DNA of 64,000 bases from Desertifilum tharense IPPAS B-1220 (GCF_001746915.1 NZ_MJGC01000132.1:1-64000); one strand, 5' to 3'; shown: positions 40,466 through 50,195, counted from the first letter of the stretch. Notes: a model not told the origin generated them from the letters alone. Program-made: numbers and translations.

Positions 40466-42574
40466 ATGCCGAAGCAAATTATTATCGCAGAACAGCATCG
40501 CATAGCTGCTGTGTTTTCCGAGGATCAGATTCAAGAACTTGTGGTTGCCACCGGAAGTCACCAAGTTGGTGACATTTACCTGGGGGTTGTCGAAAATGTA
40601 TTGCCTGGAATTGATGCTGCCTTTGTTAACATTGGCGATGCGGAACGAAATGGCTTTATCCACGTTACAGATTTAGGTCCTCTCCGCCTGCGGCGCAGTG
40701 CTGGAGCCATTACAGAACTGCTGACTCCCCAACAGAAGGTTCTCGTCCAGGTGATGAAGGAACCGACGGGCAGCAAAGGGCCGCGACTGACGGGTAACAT
40801 TACCTTACCGGGTCGCTATCTGGTTTTAATGCCCTATGGGAGGGGCGTGAATCTTTCGCGGCGAATTCGTTCGGAAAATGAACGGAACCGCCTCAGAGCG
40901 CTGGCGATCTTGGTCAAACCACCGGGAATGGGTTTGCTAGTTCGCACGGAAGCAGAAGGGATGGCTGAAGAGGCCATCATGGAAGATTTAGAAACCCTGC
41001 AAAAGCAGTGGGAAGCGATTCAACAGGAAGCTAGCTCTACCCGCGCGCCAGCTTTACTCAATCGCGATGATGACTTTATCCAGCGCGTATTGCGGGAAAT
41101 GTACAATGCCGATGTGAATCGGATTGTGGTGGATTCCCACACGGGCTTAAAGCGCGTTAAACAGCAGTTGCTCAATTGGAGTAGCGGGAAAACTCCGCAA
41201 GGGGTGTTGATCGATCATCATCGCGATCGCATTCCGGTTCTAGAATATTTCCGCGTCAACGCAGCCATTCGCGAAGCCCTCAAGCCCAGAGTCGATTTAC
41301 CTTCTGGCGGCTATATCATTATTGAACCGACTGAAGCCCTCACGGTCATTGACGTGAACTCCGGTTCTTTTACCCGTTCGGCAACAGCCCGCGAAACGGT
41401 ATTGTGGACAAACTGCGAAGCCGCGACCGAAATCGCCCGTCAATTGCGCCTGCGGAATATTGCTGGGGTAATTATTGTCGATTTCATTGATATGGATTCG
41501 CGCCGCGACCAATTGCAGGTTCTAGAACACTTTAATAAAGCGTTGAGAGCCGATAAAGCCAGACCGCAAATTGCTCAACTTTCAGAACTGGGTTTAGTTG
41601 AGTTAACCCGCAAGCGTCAAGGTCAAAATATCTACGAACTGTTTGGTCGTCCTTGTCCAACCTGTAATGGCTTGGGTCATTTAGTTCATTTGCCAGGTGA
41701 GGGAGAAACGGTTCCCCAACCCCTGGTTGAACGTTCGGCAACGGTACTCAAGGATGTGCCCACTCGTCCGGCCCCAGAATCCCCCTATGAAACCCGACGG
41801 GTTGATGCACGCTATGCGCCTCCCGCGCCGAGCGAACCTCAACCCAGCTGGCAAAATGACGATCTCGAAAGCGAGTACGACACCTTCCGCGATTCCTCTG
41901 AGTTAGATTTAATTAACCATCCCAACTATCAAGAACGCAGTGGGTTAAATAATAATCGGCGGCGTCGCCGTCGTCGTATTGGAGGCGAAGGCGATTTAGG
42001 CCGCAGCCCCAATGAGGCTCCCAGTGTAGGCGTTAATTTTAAAGCCACCCCTGAACCGCTGGCTTTAGATACGCCAGAGTTGGCTGAGGATCTCAGTGGC
42101 AATGGTAGAGAAGAGTGGGATGAGAAGTCGGATCGCTTCTTAGGTTCTCGGCGCGTTACGGCTAAACGTCAGTCGCCTAAAACGGTGTCTCCTCCAGAAG
42201 TGATTTCTGTGGAAATGACGCCAGAAGAACAGGATGTTTACGCTCTGATGGGCATTTCACCTTTAATTTTGCTCAATCGCGAAGTTAAAAATCCCAAGTC
42301 TGCAATTATTGCAGTCACCCTCCCTGGCGAGAAACCTCAAGCGCCAGCGGTTAGCGTTCCTGAAACTTCTGTTGCTGATGTGACTGAAGATGAAGCTCCA
42401 GTGCAGCTTCCCCAGGAAAACATTAGCTTTACCGGAGCAGGCGATCCCGTTAGCCCTCTGGTGAGTGCCTCCTCGGAGGAAGAGGCTTCAGAAAGCTCGA
42501 CCGACGCAGATGCAGAAGCTTCGGCATCAGATACCCGTCGCCGTCGCCGTCGTCGTTCTTCAGCACCGGAATAG
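40466..42574 (+). CDS. rne: Ribonuclease E
   Basis: A 702-residue RNase E/G endoribonuclease, acting in mRNA turnover and rRNA maturation. S1-domain N-terminus (GDIYLGVVENVLPGIDAAFVN, residues 35-115), 5'-sensor region, catalytic aspartates in TVIDVNSGSF near 296 and IIVDFIDMD near 338, and the Zn-link CPTCNG near 396. The long tail is disordered and has two arginine clusters, NNRRRRRRRIGG and, at the very end, TRRRRRRRSSAPE, which matches the arginine-rich C-terminal peptide known in cyanobacterial RNase E as the polynucleotide phosphorylase contact. rnhB starts 10 bp after the stop: a conserved pair. Confidence 0.95.
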   Translation: MPKQIIIAEQHRIAAVFSEDQIQELVVATGSHQVGDIYLGVVENVLPGIDAAFVNIGDAERNGFIHVTDLGPLRLRRSAGAITELLTPQQKVLVQVMKEPTGSKGPRLTGNITLPGRYLVLMPYGRGVNLSRRIRSENERNRLRALAILVKPPGMGLLVRTEAEGMAEEAIMEDLETLQKQWEAIQQEASSTRAPALLNRDDDFIQRVLREMYNADVNRIVVDSHTGLKRVKQQLLNWSSGKTPQGVLIDHHRDRIPVLEYFRVNAAIREALKPRVDLPSGGYIIIEPTEALTVIDVNSGSFTRSATARETVLWTNCEAATEIARQLRLRNIAGVIIVDFIDMDSRRDQLQVLEHFNKALRADKARPQIAQLSELGLVELTRKRQGQNIYELFGRPCPTCNGLGHLVHLPGEGETVPQPLVERSATVLKDVPTRPAPESPYETRRVDARYAPPAPSEPQPSWQNDDLESEYDTFRDSSELDLINHPNYQERSGLNNNRRRRRRRIGGEGDLGRSPNEAPSVGVNFKATPEPLALDTPELAEDLSGNGREEWDEKSDRFLGSRRVTAKRQSPKTVSPPEVISVEMTPEEQDVYALMGISPLILLNREVKNPKSAIIAVTLPGEKPQAPAVSVPETSVADVTEDEAPVQLPQENISFTGAGDPVSPLVSASSEEEASESSTDADAEASASDTRRRRRRRSSAPE

Positions 42575-42583
42575 GAAAATCCT

Positions 42584-43198
42584 ATGCAACCCTCAACGCC
42601 AAGCCCGATATCAATTGGGACGCTGAGTGCCGATTTATCTCGGATTGCTGGCGTTGATGAGGTGGGACGGGGGGCCTTATTTGGGCCGGTTGTGGCGGCG
42701 GCAGCTATCTTACCAGAAACGATGCGCCCGACGCTGGTTCGTTTGGGCGTTAAGGATAGCAAGCAGTTAAGCGGTGCCAAGCGGCAAAGACTGGCTTGCG
42801 AGATTCGGGCGATCGCCATTGATTGTCAGGTGGGGTTGGCAACGGTTGCTGAAATTGACGAGTTGAATATTCTCCAGGCGTCTTTGTTGGCGATGCGGCG
42901 GGCGGTTGAAAAGTTGCAGGTGAAGCCTCAGTTGTGTTTGATTGATGGCAATCAATTGATTCCGGGTTTGGAGTTGCCGCAACAGACAATCGTGGGAGGC
43001 GATCGCGAAAATTTGGCGATCGCAGCCGCTAGTATTGTGGCGAAGGTTTGGCGCGATCGCCTAATCGTTCGCCTCTCCACGCGCTACCCAGAGTACGATC
43101 TGGCGGCGAATAAGGGCTATGGCACTCAGCGCCACCGCCTTGCCTTGCAACAATACGGTTTATCGCCCCTACACCGCCAATCGTTCCGCCTCCGTTAG
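42584..43198 (+). CDS. rnhB: Ribonuclease HII
   Basis: A 204-residue RNase HII, cleaving RNA in RNA-DNA hybrids and removing misincorporated ribonucleotides. The active-site signature IAGVDEVGRGALFGPVVAAA near residue 22 has the Asp-Glu pair, with the KDSKQL segment near 58 and further acidic residues in CLIDGNQLIPG near 118. Slightly extended N-terminus. Starts 10 bp after rne, in the same operon; it overlaps by 4 bp the end of the convergent DUF1997 gene. Confidence 0.95.
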   Translation: MQPSTPSPISIGTLSADLSRIAGVDEVGRGALFGPVVAAAAILPETMRPTLVRLGVKDSKQLSGAKRQRLACEIRAIAIDCQVGLATVAEIDELNILQASLLAMRRAVEKLQVKPQLCLIDGNQLIPGLELPQQTIVGGDRENLAIAAASIVAKVWRDRLIVRLSTRYPEYDLAANKGYGTQRHRLALQQYGLSPLHRQSFRLR

Positions 43199-43779
43199 AG
43201 GGGGGTTTCGGCTGGCACAATGGTTCTGGAAGTGCGCTCAGGATTGCCAGTCTCGGCTTGTACCCAATGACGGTAGTCTGCAATCAGTTGATGCATTAAG
43301 CGCTGTTTAATAGTTAACAGAACGCTGCGTAATAAGCCGTTTCCTGTCGTTTCAATCAGGCTAGTGGGCGCAAAGCTTAAAGGAGGCGGTAATTCAACGC
43401 TGACTTCTAAATCAGCTCTCCCTTTGAGATAGGTCTGACCGTTGAGCGAGATTGGCGAGAGCTTGCCGACCAAATTTAGGGCAAAGCGTTGGTTAATGTA
43501 CTCAATCCCCCGAATTTCACAACCCATCGATTTTAAGTGAATCGTTCCCCCGGATTCTGACCAAACTTTGAGATCGACGGTGGGCTGAAAAGAAAGCGTC
43601 ATAAAGTTTAAAGAGCGCATTTTTAAGCGATAGCGCTCTTCACTCAACGACTCGATTTGGCTGGCTCCAGTCAAGGCATTGACGAGGCGCTGCGGCTGGC
43701 GCAGATAATGCTGAATGGGAACGACAAGTTCAGGAACTGCCATCTCAACGGATTGGGACGCGGCAAATCGAGTAGGCAT
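43195..43779 (-). CDS. DUF1997 family protein
   Basis: A 194-residue protein of the DUF1997 family of cyanobacteria and plants. Landmarks: MPTRFAASQSVEMAVPELVVP, IQHYLRQPQRLVNALTGASQ, YRLKMRSLNFMTLSFQPTVDL and the GNGLLRSVLLTIKQRLMHQL segment near 150. The beta-rich core suggests a START/SRPBCC-like lipid-binding fold, which is inference. The gene is convergent with rnhB, overlapping its stop, and divergent from pheA. Function unknown. Confidence 0.85.
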   Translation of the reverse strand: MPTRFAASQSVEMAVPELVVPIQHYLRQPQRLVNALTGASQIESLSEERYRLKMRSLNFMTLSFQPTVDLKVWSESGGTIHLKSMGCEIRGIEYINQRFALNLVGKLSPISLNGQTYLKGRADLEVSVELPPPLSFAPTSLIETTGNGLLRSVLLTIKQRLMHQLIADYRHWVQAETGNPERTSRTIVPAETPL

Positions 43780-43995
43780 AGGGCAAGCCGGATAAAGTTA
43801 CAGGAGGTGCGATCCTTTGTAAATTTATTTTACAAATTTTCTGGGGCGTTCTCACTCCATCTTGGGCAAGAGAGCCGCGAAATCCCCGATCTCAAGGCGA
43901 TTATCGGACAAAATTACCCTCAGCCAAAATGAGAAGAAGACAAACAATCGCAATCTAATCCTACAAATTTTGACAAATTTTACCGATTAAGTTCT

Positions 43996-44850
43996 ATGAC
44001 AAGTTTGATTGCCCATTTGGGCCCCACGGGCACCAACGCAGAAGCCGCCGCATTTGCTTACGCCCATTTACTGCACCAACAGGGGATACAAACGCAGTTA
44101 TGCGCCTATCCCAGCATTGCTCAGACCGTTCGCGCCACGGCCCAAGGTCAAACGCATTTAACGGTGGCTCCGGTGGAAAATTCGATTGAGGGCAGCGTCC
44201 CCATTACCCTCGATAGTCTTTGGCAGTGCGATCGCTTGCAGATTCAGCAAGGGTTAGTTCTGCCGATTTCTCACGCTCTGATTTCAACGGCTAAAGAACT
44301 CGCCGATATTCAAACGGTCTATTCCCATCCCCAAGCGTTAGCTCAATGTCAGGAATGGCTAGAACAACATTTGCCCCACGTCCAGTTATTGGCAGCAAAT
44401 TCCACCACCGAAGCCTTAAAGCACTTGGAGGAAAATCCCCACATTGGCGCGATCGCCTCTCAACGCGCCGCCGAACTCTACGGAATGCCCATTCTCGCCC
44501 ATCCCATCAACGATCGCCCCGATAACTGCACGCGCTTTTGGGTGTTAGGATTGCAGCCTTCAACGGGAGGAAGTCATACCTCTTTAGCGTTTAGCGTGCG
44601 GGCGAATGTGCCGGGAGCGTTAGTCGGGCCGTTGCAAGTGTTCGCCAGCCGGGGAATTAACCTCAGTCGCATTGAATCGCGTCCCACGAAGCGATCGCTC
44701 GGAGACTACCTCTTTTTTATCGACCTCGAAGCAGACGCCAGCCACCCAGAAGTTCAAACCGCCTTAGATGAACTCGCCACCTATACAGAAATTCTCAAAA
44801 TATTCGGCAGCTATAACATCATTTCGATTGACTTACCGCCTTCTAGCTAG
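43996..44850 (+). CDS. pheA: Prephenate dehydratase
   Basis: A 284-residue prephenate dehydratase with C-terminal ACT domain, making phenylpyruvate from prephenate in phenylalanine synthesis. Catalytic half: LGPTGTNAEAAAFAYAHLL, VAPVENSIEGSVPITLDSL, SHALISTAKELADIQTVYSH, ASQRAAELYGMPILAHPIND. The Thr of the catalytic TRFWV-type motif is in NCTRFWVLG near residue 178. The ACT domain (about 195-280) has VGPLQVFASRGINLSRIESRPTK, an ESRP phenylalanine-binding motif, so feedback inhibition is expected. Monocistronic, divergent from DUF1997. Confidence 0.95.
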   Translation: MTSLIAHLGPTGTNAEAAAFAYAHLLHQQGIQTQLCAYPSIAQTVRATAQGQTHLTVAPVENSIEGSVPITLDSLWQCDRLQIQQGLVLPISHALISTAKELADIQTVYSHPQALAQCQEWLEQHLPHVQLLAANSTTEALKHLEENPHIGAIASQRAAELYGMPILAHPINDRPDNCTRFWVLGLQPSTGGSHTSLAFSVRANVPGALVGPLQVFASRGINLSRIESRPTKRSLGDYLFFIDLEADASHPEVQTALDELATYTEILKIFGSYNIISIDLPPSS

Positions 44851-44853
44851 GCG

Positions 44854-45507
44854 CTACTTATTCAGGCTGTTAAACGTGTCTTTGAGAACCGTGCGAGCCG
44901 CAAGATGATTGCGAGTCGAGGTGAGAATTTCCGACTCGCGTTGCAAGCGAGCCGCCGTATCTTGCATTTCTAGCAAAGCCTGCTGTTCTTGAGCCACGCC
45001 ATACAGGTTGCTCGCCACCCAATAGGATAGCTCTGTGGGCAGATCGGGGATATCATCGGGGAGTTCAATTTCTTGACCCGTCAATTTCGCTGACAGATGC
45101 ACCACATCGCGCAGGAGTTGATCGACATCCTTGGCGAGGGGTTTTAAGTCTTGTTCGGGGGGTGCGTCTTCAATCCATTCCACTAAACCGACGCGGTAGG
45201 GTTTCTCGCGCACGTATTCCAGTACCCGAAAGCGTTGCTGTCCTAGGGTCAGCATCTTCAGGCGATCGTCTGCAAGGCGCTGATACTGGACAATTTCTGC
45301 ACAACATCCCACGGGTGCAATTTGATCTTGAATCGGGTTCCACATCAGCACGCCAAAGCGGCTATCCGTTTCTAAAATGGTGTTCATCATGATCCGGTAG
45401 CGAAACTCGAAAATATGCAAAGGCAGGGGTCTACCGGGAAATAACACAACTTCAGGAAGGGGAAATAAGGGAAGTTCTCTGACTGCAATTGATGAATAGG
45501 ATGCCAT
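44854..45507 (-). CDS. LON peptidase substrate-binding domain protein
   Basis: A 217-residue protein with only the N-terminal (LAN/PUA-like) domain of Lon protease: ELPLFPLPEVVLFPGRPLPLHIFEFRYRIM, DSRFGVLMWNP, VGCCAEIVQYQRL and the helical last third. It has no AAA or protease domain. Start is set at the ATG at 45507; the frame continues to 45585 but the extension is poor. The gene ends 4 bp from pheA's stop on the other strand. Found in most cyanobacteria, of unclear role in protein quality control. Confidence 0.88.
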   Translation of the reverse strand: MASYSSIAVRELPLFPLPEVVLFPGRPLPLHIFEFRYRIMMNTILETDSRFGVLMWNPIQDQIAPVGCCAEIVQYQRLADDRLKMLTLGQQRFRVLEYVREKPYRVGLVEWIEDAPPEQDLKPLAKDVDQLLRDVVHLSAKLTGQEIELPDDIPDLPTELSYWVASNLYGVAQEQQALLEMQDTAARLQRESEILTSTRNHLAARTVLKDTFNSLNK

Positions 45508-45684
45508 GATTGATGTAGTGATTAGTTTTTCCCTAAACAGGCAGCTTATACTTGGGCAATTAAACTTAAAGCTTTGCTTCCTCAAATAGAAGCAATGGGT
45601 CTTAAACTCATAATGACTAATACTTAGTCTATCGTATTGCTCAAAGCTTCACGAGACAGAATCTCTTTAAAACGCAAATAGAAC

Positions 45685-45714
45685 GAAGCCTCATCAGCGG
45701 CTGCTGAAGACTTC
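45685..45714 (-). terminator. Possible terminator of the str operon
   Basis: An imperfect hairpin, GAAGCCTCATCAGC with GCTGAAGACTTC around GGCT, lies 37 bp after the rpsJ stop on the minus strand; a short T-run follows further on. Low confidence because the T-run is displaced. Confidence 0.35.
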
Positions 45715-45750
45715 GATCTACTCAAAAATGGATGAGAACGCTGGCTCGCC

Positions 45751-46068
45751 TTAGAGTTTTACTTCAATATCAACGCCAGCAGGCAAGTCTAATTTCATCA
45801 ACGCATCAATCGTTTTGGAAGAAGGCTGGTAAATGTCAATAATCCGGCGGTGCGTGCGGGTTTCAAAGTGTTCGCGAGAATCCTTATCAACGTGGGGAGA
45901 ACGCAGAACGCAGTAAATCCGGCGCTTCGTGGGGAGAGGAATGGGGCCAATGGCTGTAGCGTTCGTGCGATTGGCGGTATCTACAATCTTTTCACAAGAG
46001 GTATCGAGCAAGCGCCGATCGAAAGCTTTCAGGCGGATGCGGATTTTTTGCTGCTGAAGAGTGGCCAT
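45751..46068 (-). CDS. rpsJ: 30S ribosomal protein S10
   Basis: A 105-residue S10: QQQKIRIRLKAFDRRLLDTS, GPIPLPTKRRIYCVLRSPHVDKDSREHFETRTHRRIIDI and the SSKTIDALMKLDLPAGVDIEVKL end are the standard sequence. It is the last gene of the str operon as usual in cyanobacteria. Two hairpins separate it from tuf. Confidence 0.98.
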   Translation of the reverse strand: MATLQQQKIRIRLKAFDRRLLDTSCEKIVDTANRTNATAIGPIPLPTKRRIYCVLRSPHVDKDSREHFETRTHRRIIDIYQPSSKTIDALMKLDLPAGVDIEVKL

Positions 46069-46110
46069 TTACTTTCTCAAGAATTATTTGTCAAGGTTCG
46101 GGACGAACAG

Positions 46111-46131
46111 AAAAAATGTCTGAGTTCAGAC
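46111..46131 (-). terminator. Hairpin with T-run between tuf and rpsJ
   Basis: On the minus strand GTCTGAACTCAGAC (complement of 46118-46131) is a perfect 6-bp stem, followed by ATTTTTT (46111-46117). It fits a Rho-independent terminator or attenuator and would reduce read-through into rpsJ. The stem is short, so it may be partial. Confidence 0.55.
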
Positions 46132-46140
46132 AAAAGTAGA

Positions 46141-46181
46141 GCAGAAAAAGTATTTTACCCTAAAAGGGAGGCTTTTTCTGC
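46141..46181 (-). promoter_or_regulatory. Long hairpin downstream of tuf
   Basis: GCAGAAAAAG (46141-46150) pairs with CTTTTTCTGC (46172-46181), and inside it CCCT-AAA-AGGG (46158-46168) forms a second stem. It lies between tuf and rpsJ, 59 bp after the tuf stop, and may be an mRNA-processing or stabilising structure. Confidence 0.55.
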
Positions 46182-46240
46182 TCCAAGCTGCGGAGGTAAA
46201 GAAGCAGCTAGAGAGCTGTACTTTACCCCAACGCTAAAAT

Positions 46241-47470
46241 CTACTTCACGATCTTGGAAACGACACCTGCGCCGATTGTCCGACCGCCTTCGCGAATTGC
46301 AAAGCGCATCCCTTGCTCAATAGCAATCGGGTTGATTAGCTCTACAGTCATCTTAATGCGATCGCCGGGCATGACCATTTCAACATTGCTACCCTCGTCA
46401 GAGGTGAAGGCTTTGATCGTTCCGGTTACGTCGGTTGTCCGTACATAGAATTGAGGACGGTAGTTGGCAAAGAAAGGAGTGTGGCGGCCGCCTTCTTCTT
46501 TCTTCAGCACGTACACTTCTGCCTCAAATTGAGTATGAGGAGTGATAGAACCGGGTTTAGCCAGAACCATACCGCGCTCAATATCCGCTTTTTGGATACC
46601 GCGCAGCAGCAGACCCACGTTGTCTCCAGCCATCCCTTCATCAAGGGTTTTCTGGAACATTTCTACACCCGTTACCGTGGTGCTGCGAGTATCGCGGATA
46701 CCAACCAGTTCAACGGTTTCGCCGACTTTAACTTTACCGCGCTCGATCCGTCCGGTAGCGACGGTACCCCGACCCGTAATCGAGAAGACATCTTCAACTG
46801 CCATCAAGAAAGGCTTGTCAATTTCCCGTTCGGGGGTAGGAATGTAAGCATCGACTTCATCCATGAGTTTGTAGATACAATCTACCCACTCATTCTCGCC
46901 GCGTTGCAGCTTGGGACTTGCGGTCATCGCTTCAACAGCTTGTAAAGCCGATCCGGCAACAATGGGGATGCTGTCGCCATCAAATTCGTAAGAACTGAGC
47001 AGTTCGCGAACTTCGAGTTCAACCAGTTCGAGAAGCTCTTCATCATCCACCATGTCTTTCTTGTTCAAGAAGACAACCAGGTTGGGAACCCCAACTTGCT
47101 TGGCGAGGAGGATGTGTTCGCGAGTTTGAGGCATCGGGCCATCTGCGGCTGACACCACGAGGATCGCGCCGTCCATTTGAGCAGCACCCGTGATCATGTT
47201 TTTCACGTAGTCTGCGTGACCGGGACAATCAACGTGAGCGTAGTGGCGGGACTCCGTTTCGTACTCCACGTGAGCGGTATTAATCGTAATCCCGCGTTGC
47301 TTTTCTTCGGGAGCAGCATCAATATCATCGTATTTTCTGGCTTTTGCATTACCCAGAGCCGCGAGGGTCATGGTAATTGCAGCAGTCAGCGTGGTTTTGC
47401 CGTGGTCAACGTGACCGATCGTACCGATATTGACGTGGGGTTTAGTCCGTTCAAACTTTGCGCGTGCCAT
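46241..47470 (-). CDS. tuf: Translation elongation factor Tu
   Basis: A 409-residue EF-Tu, delivering aminoacyl-tRNA to the ribosome. GTP-binding motifs GHVDHGKTTL at 19, DCPGHADY near 81 and NKKD near 136; effector region RGITINTAHVEYET near 59; C-terminal MVMPGDRIKMTVELINPIA. AAGGAA precedes the ATG. Length and sequence are as expected for cyanobacteria. Third member of the conserved str operon, 25 bp after fusA. Confidence 0.98.
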   Translation of the reverse strand: MARAKFERTKPHVNIGTIGHVDHGKTTLTAAITMTLAALGNAKARKYDDIDAAPEEKQRGITINTAHVEYETESRHYAHVDCPGHADYVKNMITGAAQMDGAILVVSAADGPMPQTREHILLAKQVGVPNLVVFLNKKDMVDDEELLELVELEVRELLSSYEFDGDSIPIVAGSALQAVEAMTASPKLQRGENEWVDCIYKLMDEVDAYIPTPEREIDKPFLMAVEDVFSITGRGTVATGRIERGKVKVGETVELVGIRDTRSTTVTGVEMFQKTLDEGMAGDNVGLLLRGIQKADIERGMVLAKPGSITPHTQFEAEVYVLKKEEGGRHTPFFANYRPQFYVRTTDVTGTIKAFTSDEGSNVEMVMPGDRIKMTVELINPIAIEQGMRFAIREGGRTIGAGVVSKIVK

Positions 47471-47495
47471 GAATTGTGTGTTCCTTATTCTCTAT

Positions 47496-49571
47496 CTATG
47501 CGTTCCCTTTGTTTTTAGCGATGATGGCTTCTGCCACGTTGCGAGGGACTTCCTCATAATGGCTGAATTCCATTGAAAAGATCCCCCGACCTTGGGTTTT
47601 AGATCGAATATCCGTAGCATAGCCAAACATTTCTGCGAGGGGAACCTTCGCAGCAACTTTAGCAATACCGGAGTCCGATCCCATGCCTTCAATTTGGCCG
47701 CGACGAGAGTTTAAATCTCCCATCACATCACCCAGAAAGTCTTCGGGAACTTCCACTTCGACTTTCATCATGGGTTCGAGCAATACCGGCGAGGCTTTGT
47801 GAACCCCGTCTTTAATTGCCATTGAGCCAGCAATTTTGAAGGCCATTTCCGAAGAGTCAACATCATGGTAAGAGCCATCGATTAAGGTCGCTTTGACATC
47901 AATCAATGGATAACCTGCTAAAATGCCCGATTCGCAAGCTTCCTTCATCCCTTGTTCTGCTGGAGAGACATATTCCTTGGGAACGGAACCCCCAACAATT
48001 TTTGAGACGAATTCAAAGCCACTTCCCGGATCTCCAGGTTCAAGCTCAATGACAACGTGACCGTATTGACCTTTACCACCGCTTTGGCGAATAAATTTGC
48101 CCTCAGCTTTAACGGCTTTACGAATGGTTTCGCGGTAAGCCACTTGAGGCGCGCCAACGTTGGCTTCTACCTTAAATTCTCGCAGCATTCGGTCTACTAG
48201 AATTTCTAGGTGAAGTTCGCCCATCCCAGCAATCACGGTTTGATTGGTTTCTGGGTCAACGCTGACTCGGAAGGTGGGGTCTTCTTCAGACAAGGACTGG
48301 AGGGCTTTGGAAAGCTTCTCCATATCTTGCTTGGTCTTGGGTTCGACTGCCACTGAGATAACGGGTTCTGGAATATAGAGAGATTCCAGAATGACGGGCG
48401 CACCTTCTGTACAGAGGGTATCCCCGGTGAAGGTGTCTTTGAGTCCAAGAACAGCACCGAGATCGCCGGCTCTCAGTTCGTCTACTTCAATGCGATCGTC
48501 AGCTTTGAGGACGATGAGGCGAGAAATCCGTTCTTTTTTGCCTTTGGTGGAGTTGAGGACGTAGCTGCCTTTTTGCAGGACGCCTGAATAAACGCGCACA
48601 AAGGTAAGGCGACCGTAGGGATCGGCCATGATTTTGAAGGCGAGTGCTGAGAAGGGTGCTTCATCATCAGCGCGACGCTCGACAACTTCGCCACTCGGCA
48701 AGGTTCCTTGAATCGGGGGAACATCAACCGGAGCGGGTAGGTAGTCAATGACTGCATCAAGGAGCAATTGAACGCCTTTATTCTTAAAGGCAGAACCGCA
48801 CAGCATCGGTACGATGGTGCCCTCGACGGTGCCTTTACGCAGGGCGGTGCGAATTTCCTCTTCGGTAAATTCTTCGCCTTCTAGATATTTTTCGGTGAGG
48901 GTGTCGTCCGTTTCAGCAACGGCTTCCACCAGCTTCGTCCGAAATTCTTGGGCTTGTTCGAGCAGTTCTTCAGGAATCTCGACTTCTTGGATATCTTTAC
49001 CGAGGTCATCATTGTAAAGTTTGGCCCGCATCCGCACCAAATCTACAATGCCTCTGAACTCGGTTTCGCTACCAATGGGAATTTGGACGGGAACGGCATT
49101 GGCACGGAGGCGATCGCGCAACTGGTTATAAACTTTATAAAAGTTTGACCCGGTGCGATCCATCTTATTGACAAAGGCAATCCGAGGGACTTTATAACGA
49201 TCGGCTTGCCGCCAAACCGTCTCCGATTGAGGCTGGACGCCACCCACTGAGCAGAATACAGCAATTACGCCGTCTAATACCCGCATGGAACGTTCTACTT
49301 CAATGGTGAAGTCAACGTGGCCGGGGGTGTCGATGATGTTGATTTGGTGCTCCCGCCAGTTGGTGCTGATGGCAGCCGCCGTAATCGTAATTCCTCGTTC
49401 CCGTTCTTGGGCCATCCAGTCTGTTACGGCCGTTCCTTCATGCACTTCACCCAGTTTGTGAACCATGCCTGAATAAAACAGAATCCGCTCTGTTGTTGTC
49501 GTCTTACCCGCATCAATGTGGGCGGCAATTCCGATATTGCGTACTCGCTCCAGCGGGACGGTTCGTGACAC
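47496..49571 (-). CDS. fusA: Translation elongation factor G
   Basis: A 691-residue EF-G, the translocation GTPase. GTP motifs AHIDAGKTTTTERIL near residue 16, DTPGHVDF near 81 and NKMDRTG near 136; EF-G domain IV sequence GGSVPKEYVSPAEQGMKEAC near 500. Starts at GTG with the strong ribosome binding site AAAGGAGGT. Length typical of the main EF-G. Member of the str operon between rpsG and tuf. Confidence 0.98.
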   Translation of the reverse strand: MSRTVPLERVRNIGIAAHIDAGKTTTTERILFYSGMVHKLGEVHEGTAVTDWMAQERERGITITAAAISTNWREHQINIIDTPGHVDFTIEVERSMRVLDGVIAVFCSVGGVQPQSETVWRQADRYKVPRIAFVNKMDRTGSNFYKVYNQLRDRLRANAVPVQIPIGSETEFRGIVDLVRMRAKLYNDDLGKDIQEVEIPEELLEQAQEFRTKLVEAVAETDDTLTEKYLEGEEFTEEEIRTALRKGTVEGTIVPMLCGSAFKNKGVQLLLDAVIDYLPAPVDVPPIQGTLPSGEVVERRADDEAPFSALAFKIMADPYGRLTFVRVYSGVLQKGSYVLNSTKGKKERISRLIVLKADDRIEVDELRAGDLGAVLGLKDTFTGDTLCTEGAPVILESLYIPEPVISVAVEPKTKQDMEKLSKALQSLSEEDPTFRVSVDPETNQTVIAGMGELHLEILVDRMLREFKVEANVGAPQVAYRETIRKAVKAEGKFIRQSGGKGQYGHVVIELEPGDPGSGFEFVSKIVGGSVPKEYVSPAEQGMKEACESGILAGYPLIDVKATLIDGSYHDVDSSEMAFKIAGSMAIKDGVHKASPVLLEPMMKVEVEVPEDFLGDVMGDLNSRRGQIEGMGSDSGIAKVAAKVPLAEMFGYATDIRSKTQGRGIFSMEFSHYEEVPRNVAEAIIAKNKGNA

Positions 49572-49671
49572 AGCTACCTCCTTTGTCTCGAAACGCAGTT
49601 CGATCCTGCGTCGCTGTTTGTGTTAAGTTTCTATACTTTATTTTACGGAATCTTTGACCTACCGATCCGTA

Positions 49672-50142
49672 TTAGTAGCGGTAATGGGCAAATGCTTTGT
49701 TAGCTTCGGCCATCCGGTGAGTTTCTTCGCGCTTGCGAATGGCGTTGCCGCTCTCGTTGGCTGCATCCATTAATTCATTCGCTAATTTGCTGACCATTGA
49801 CTTGCCGCTTCTGGCACGAGCAAATTGAATTAACCAACGAAGAGCCAAAGAGGTGCCGCGATCGGAGCGAACTTCCATTGGAACTTGGTAGGTTGCCCCA
49901 CCGACTCTTCTGGCTTTGACCTCAACGAGAGGGGTGGCATTGCGAACCGCTTTTTCAAACACTTCTAGAGGTTCAGTTCCGGTTCTCTCTTCAATGGTTT
50001 TGAAGGAGTCATAGACGATGCGAGCGGCGACCGATTTCTTGCCACTCTGCATAATCCGCCGTATCATCATGTTAACCAAACGGCTGTTGTAGACGGGATC
50101 GGACGGAACTGTACGCTTTTGAGTTACTCCACGACGAGACAT
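49672..50142 (-). CDS. rpsG: 30S ribosomal protein S7
   Basis: A 156-residue S7: MSRRGVTQKRTVPSDPVYNS, MMIRRIMQSGKKSVAARIVY, ARRVGGATYQVPMEVRSDRG and RKREETHRMAEANKAFAHYRY. AAGGAAG precedes the ATG. Second gene of the str operon, separated from rpsL by a strong hairpin and from fusA by 100 bp. Confidence 0.98.
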   Translation of the reverse strand: MSRRGVTQKRTVPSDPVYNSRLVNMMIRRIMQSGKKSVAARIVYDSFKTIEERTGTEPLEVFEKAVRNATPLVEVKARRVGGATYQVPMEVRSDRGTSLALRWLIQFARARSGKSMVSKLANELMDAANESGNAIRKREETHRMAEANKAFAHYRY

Positions 50143-50195
50143 AGGTCTTCCTTGATTAGCAAATTATCTCACGGCTGTTTGGGCTGACAAAAGAA

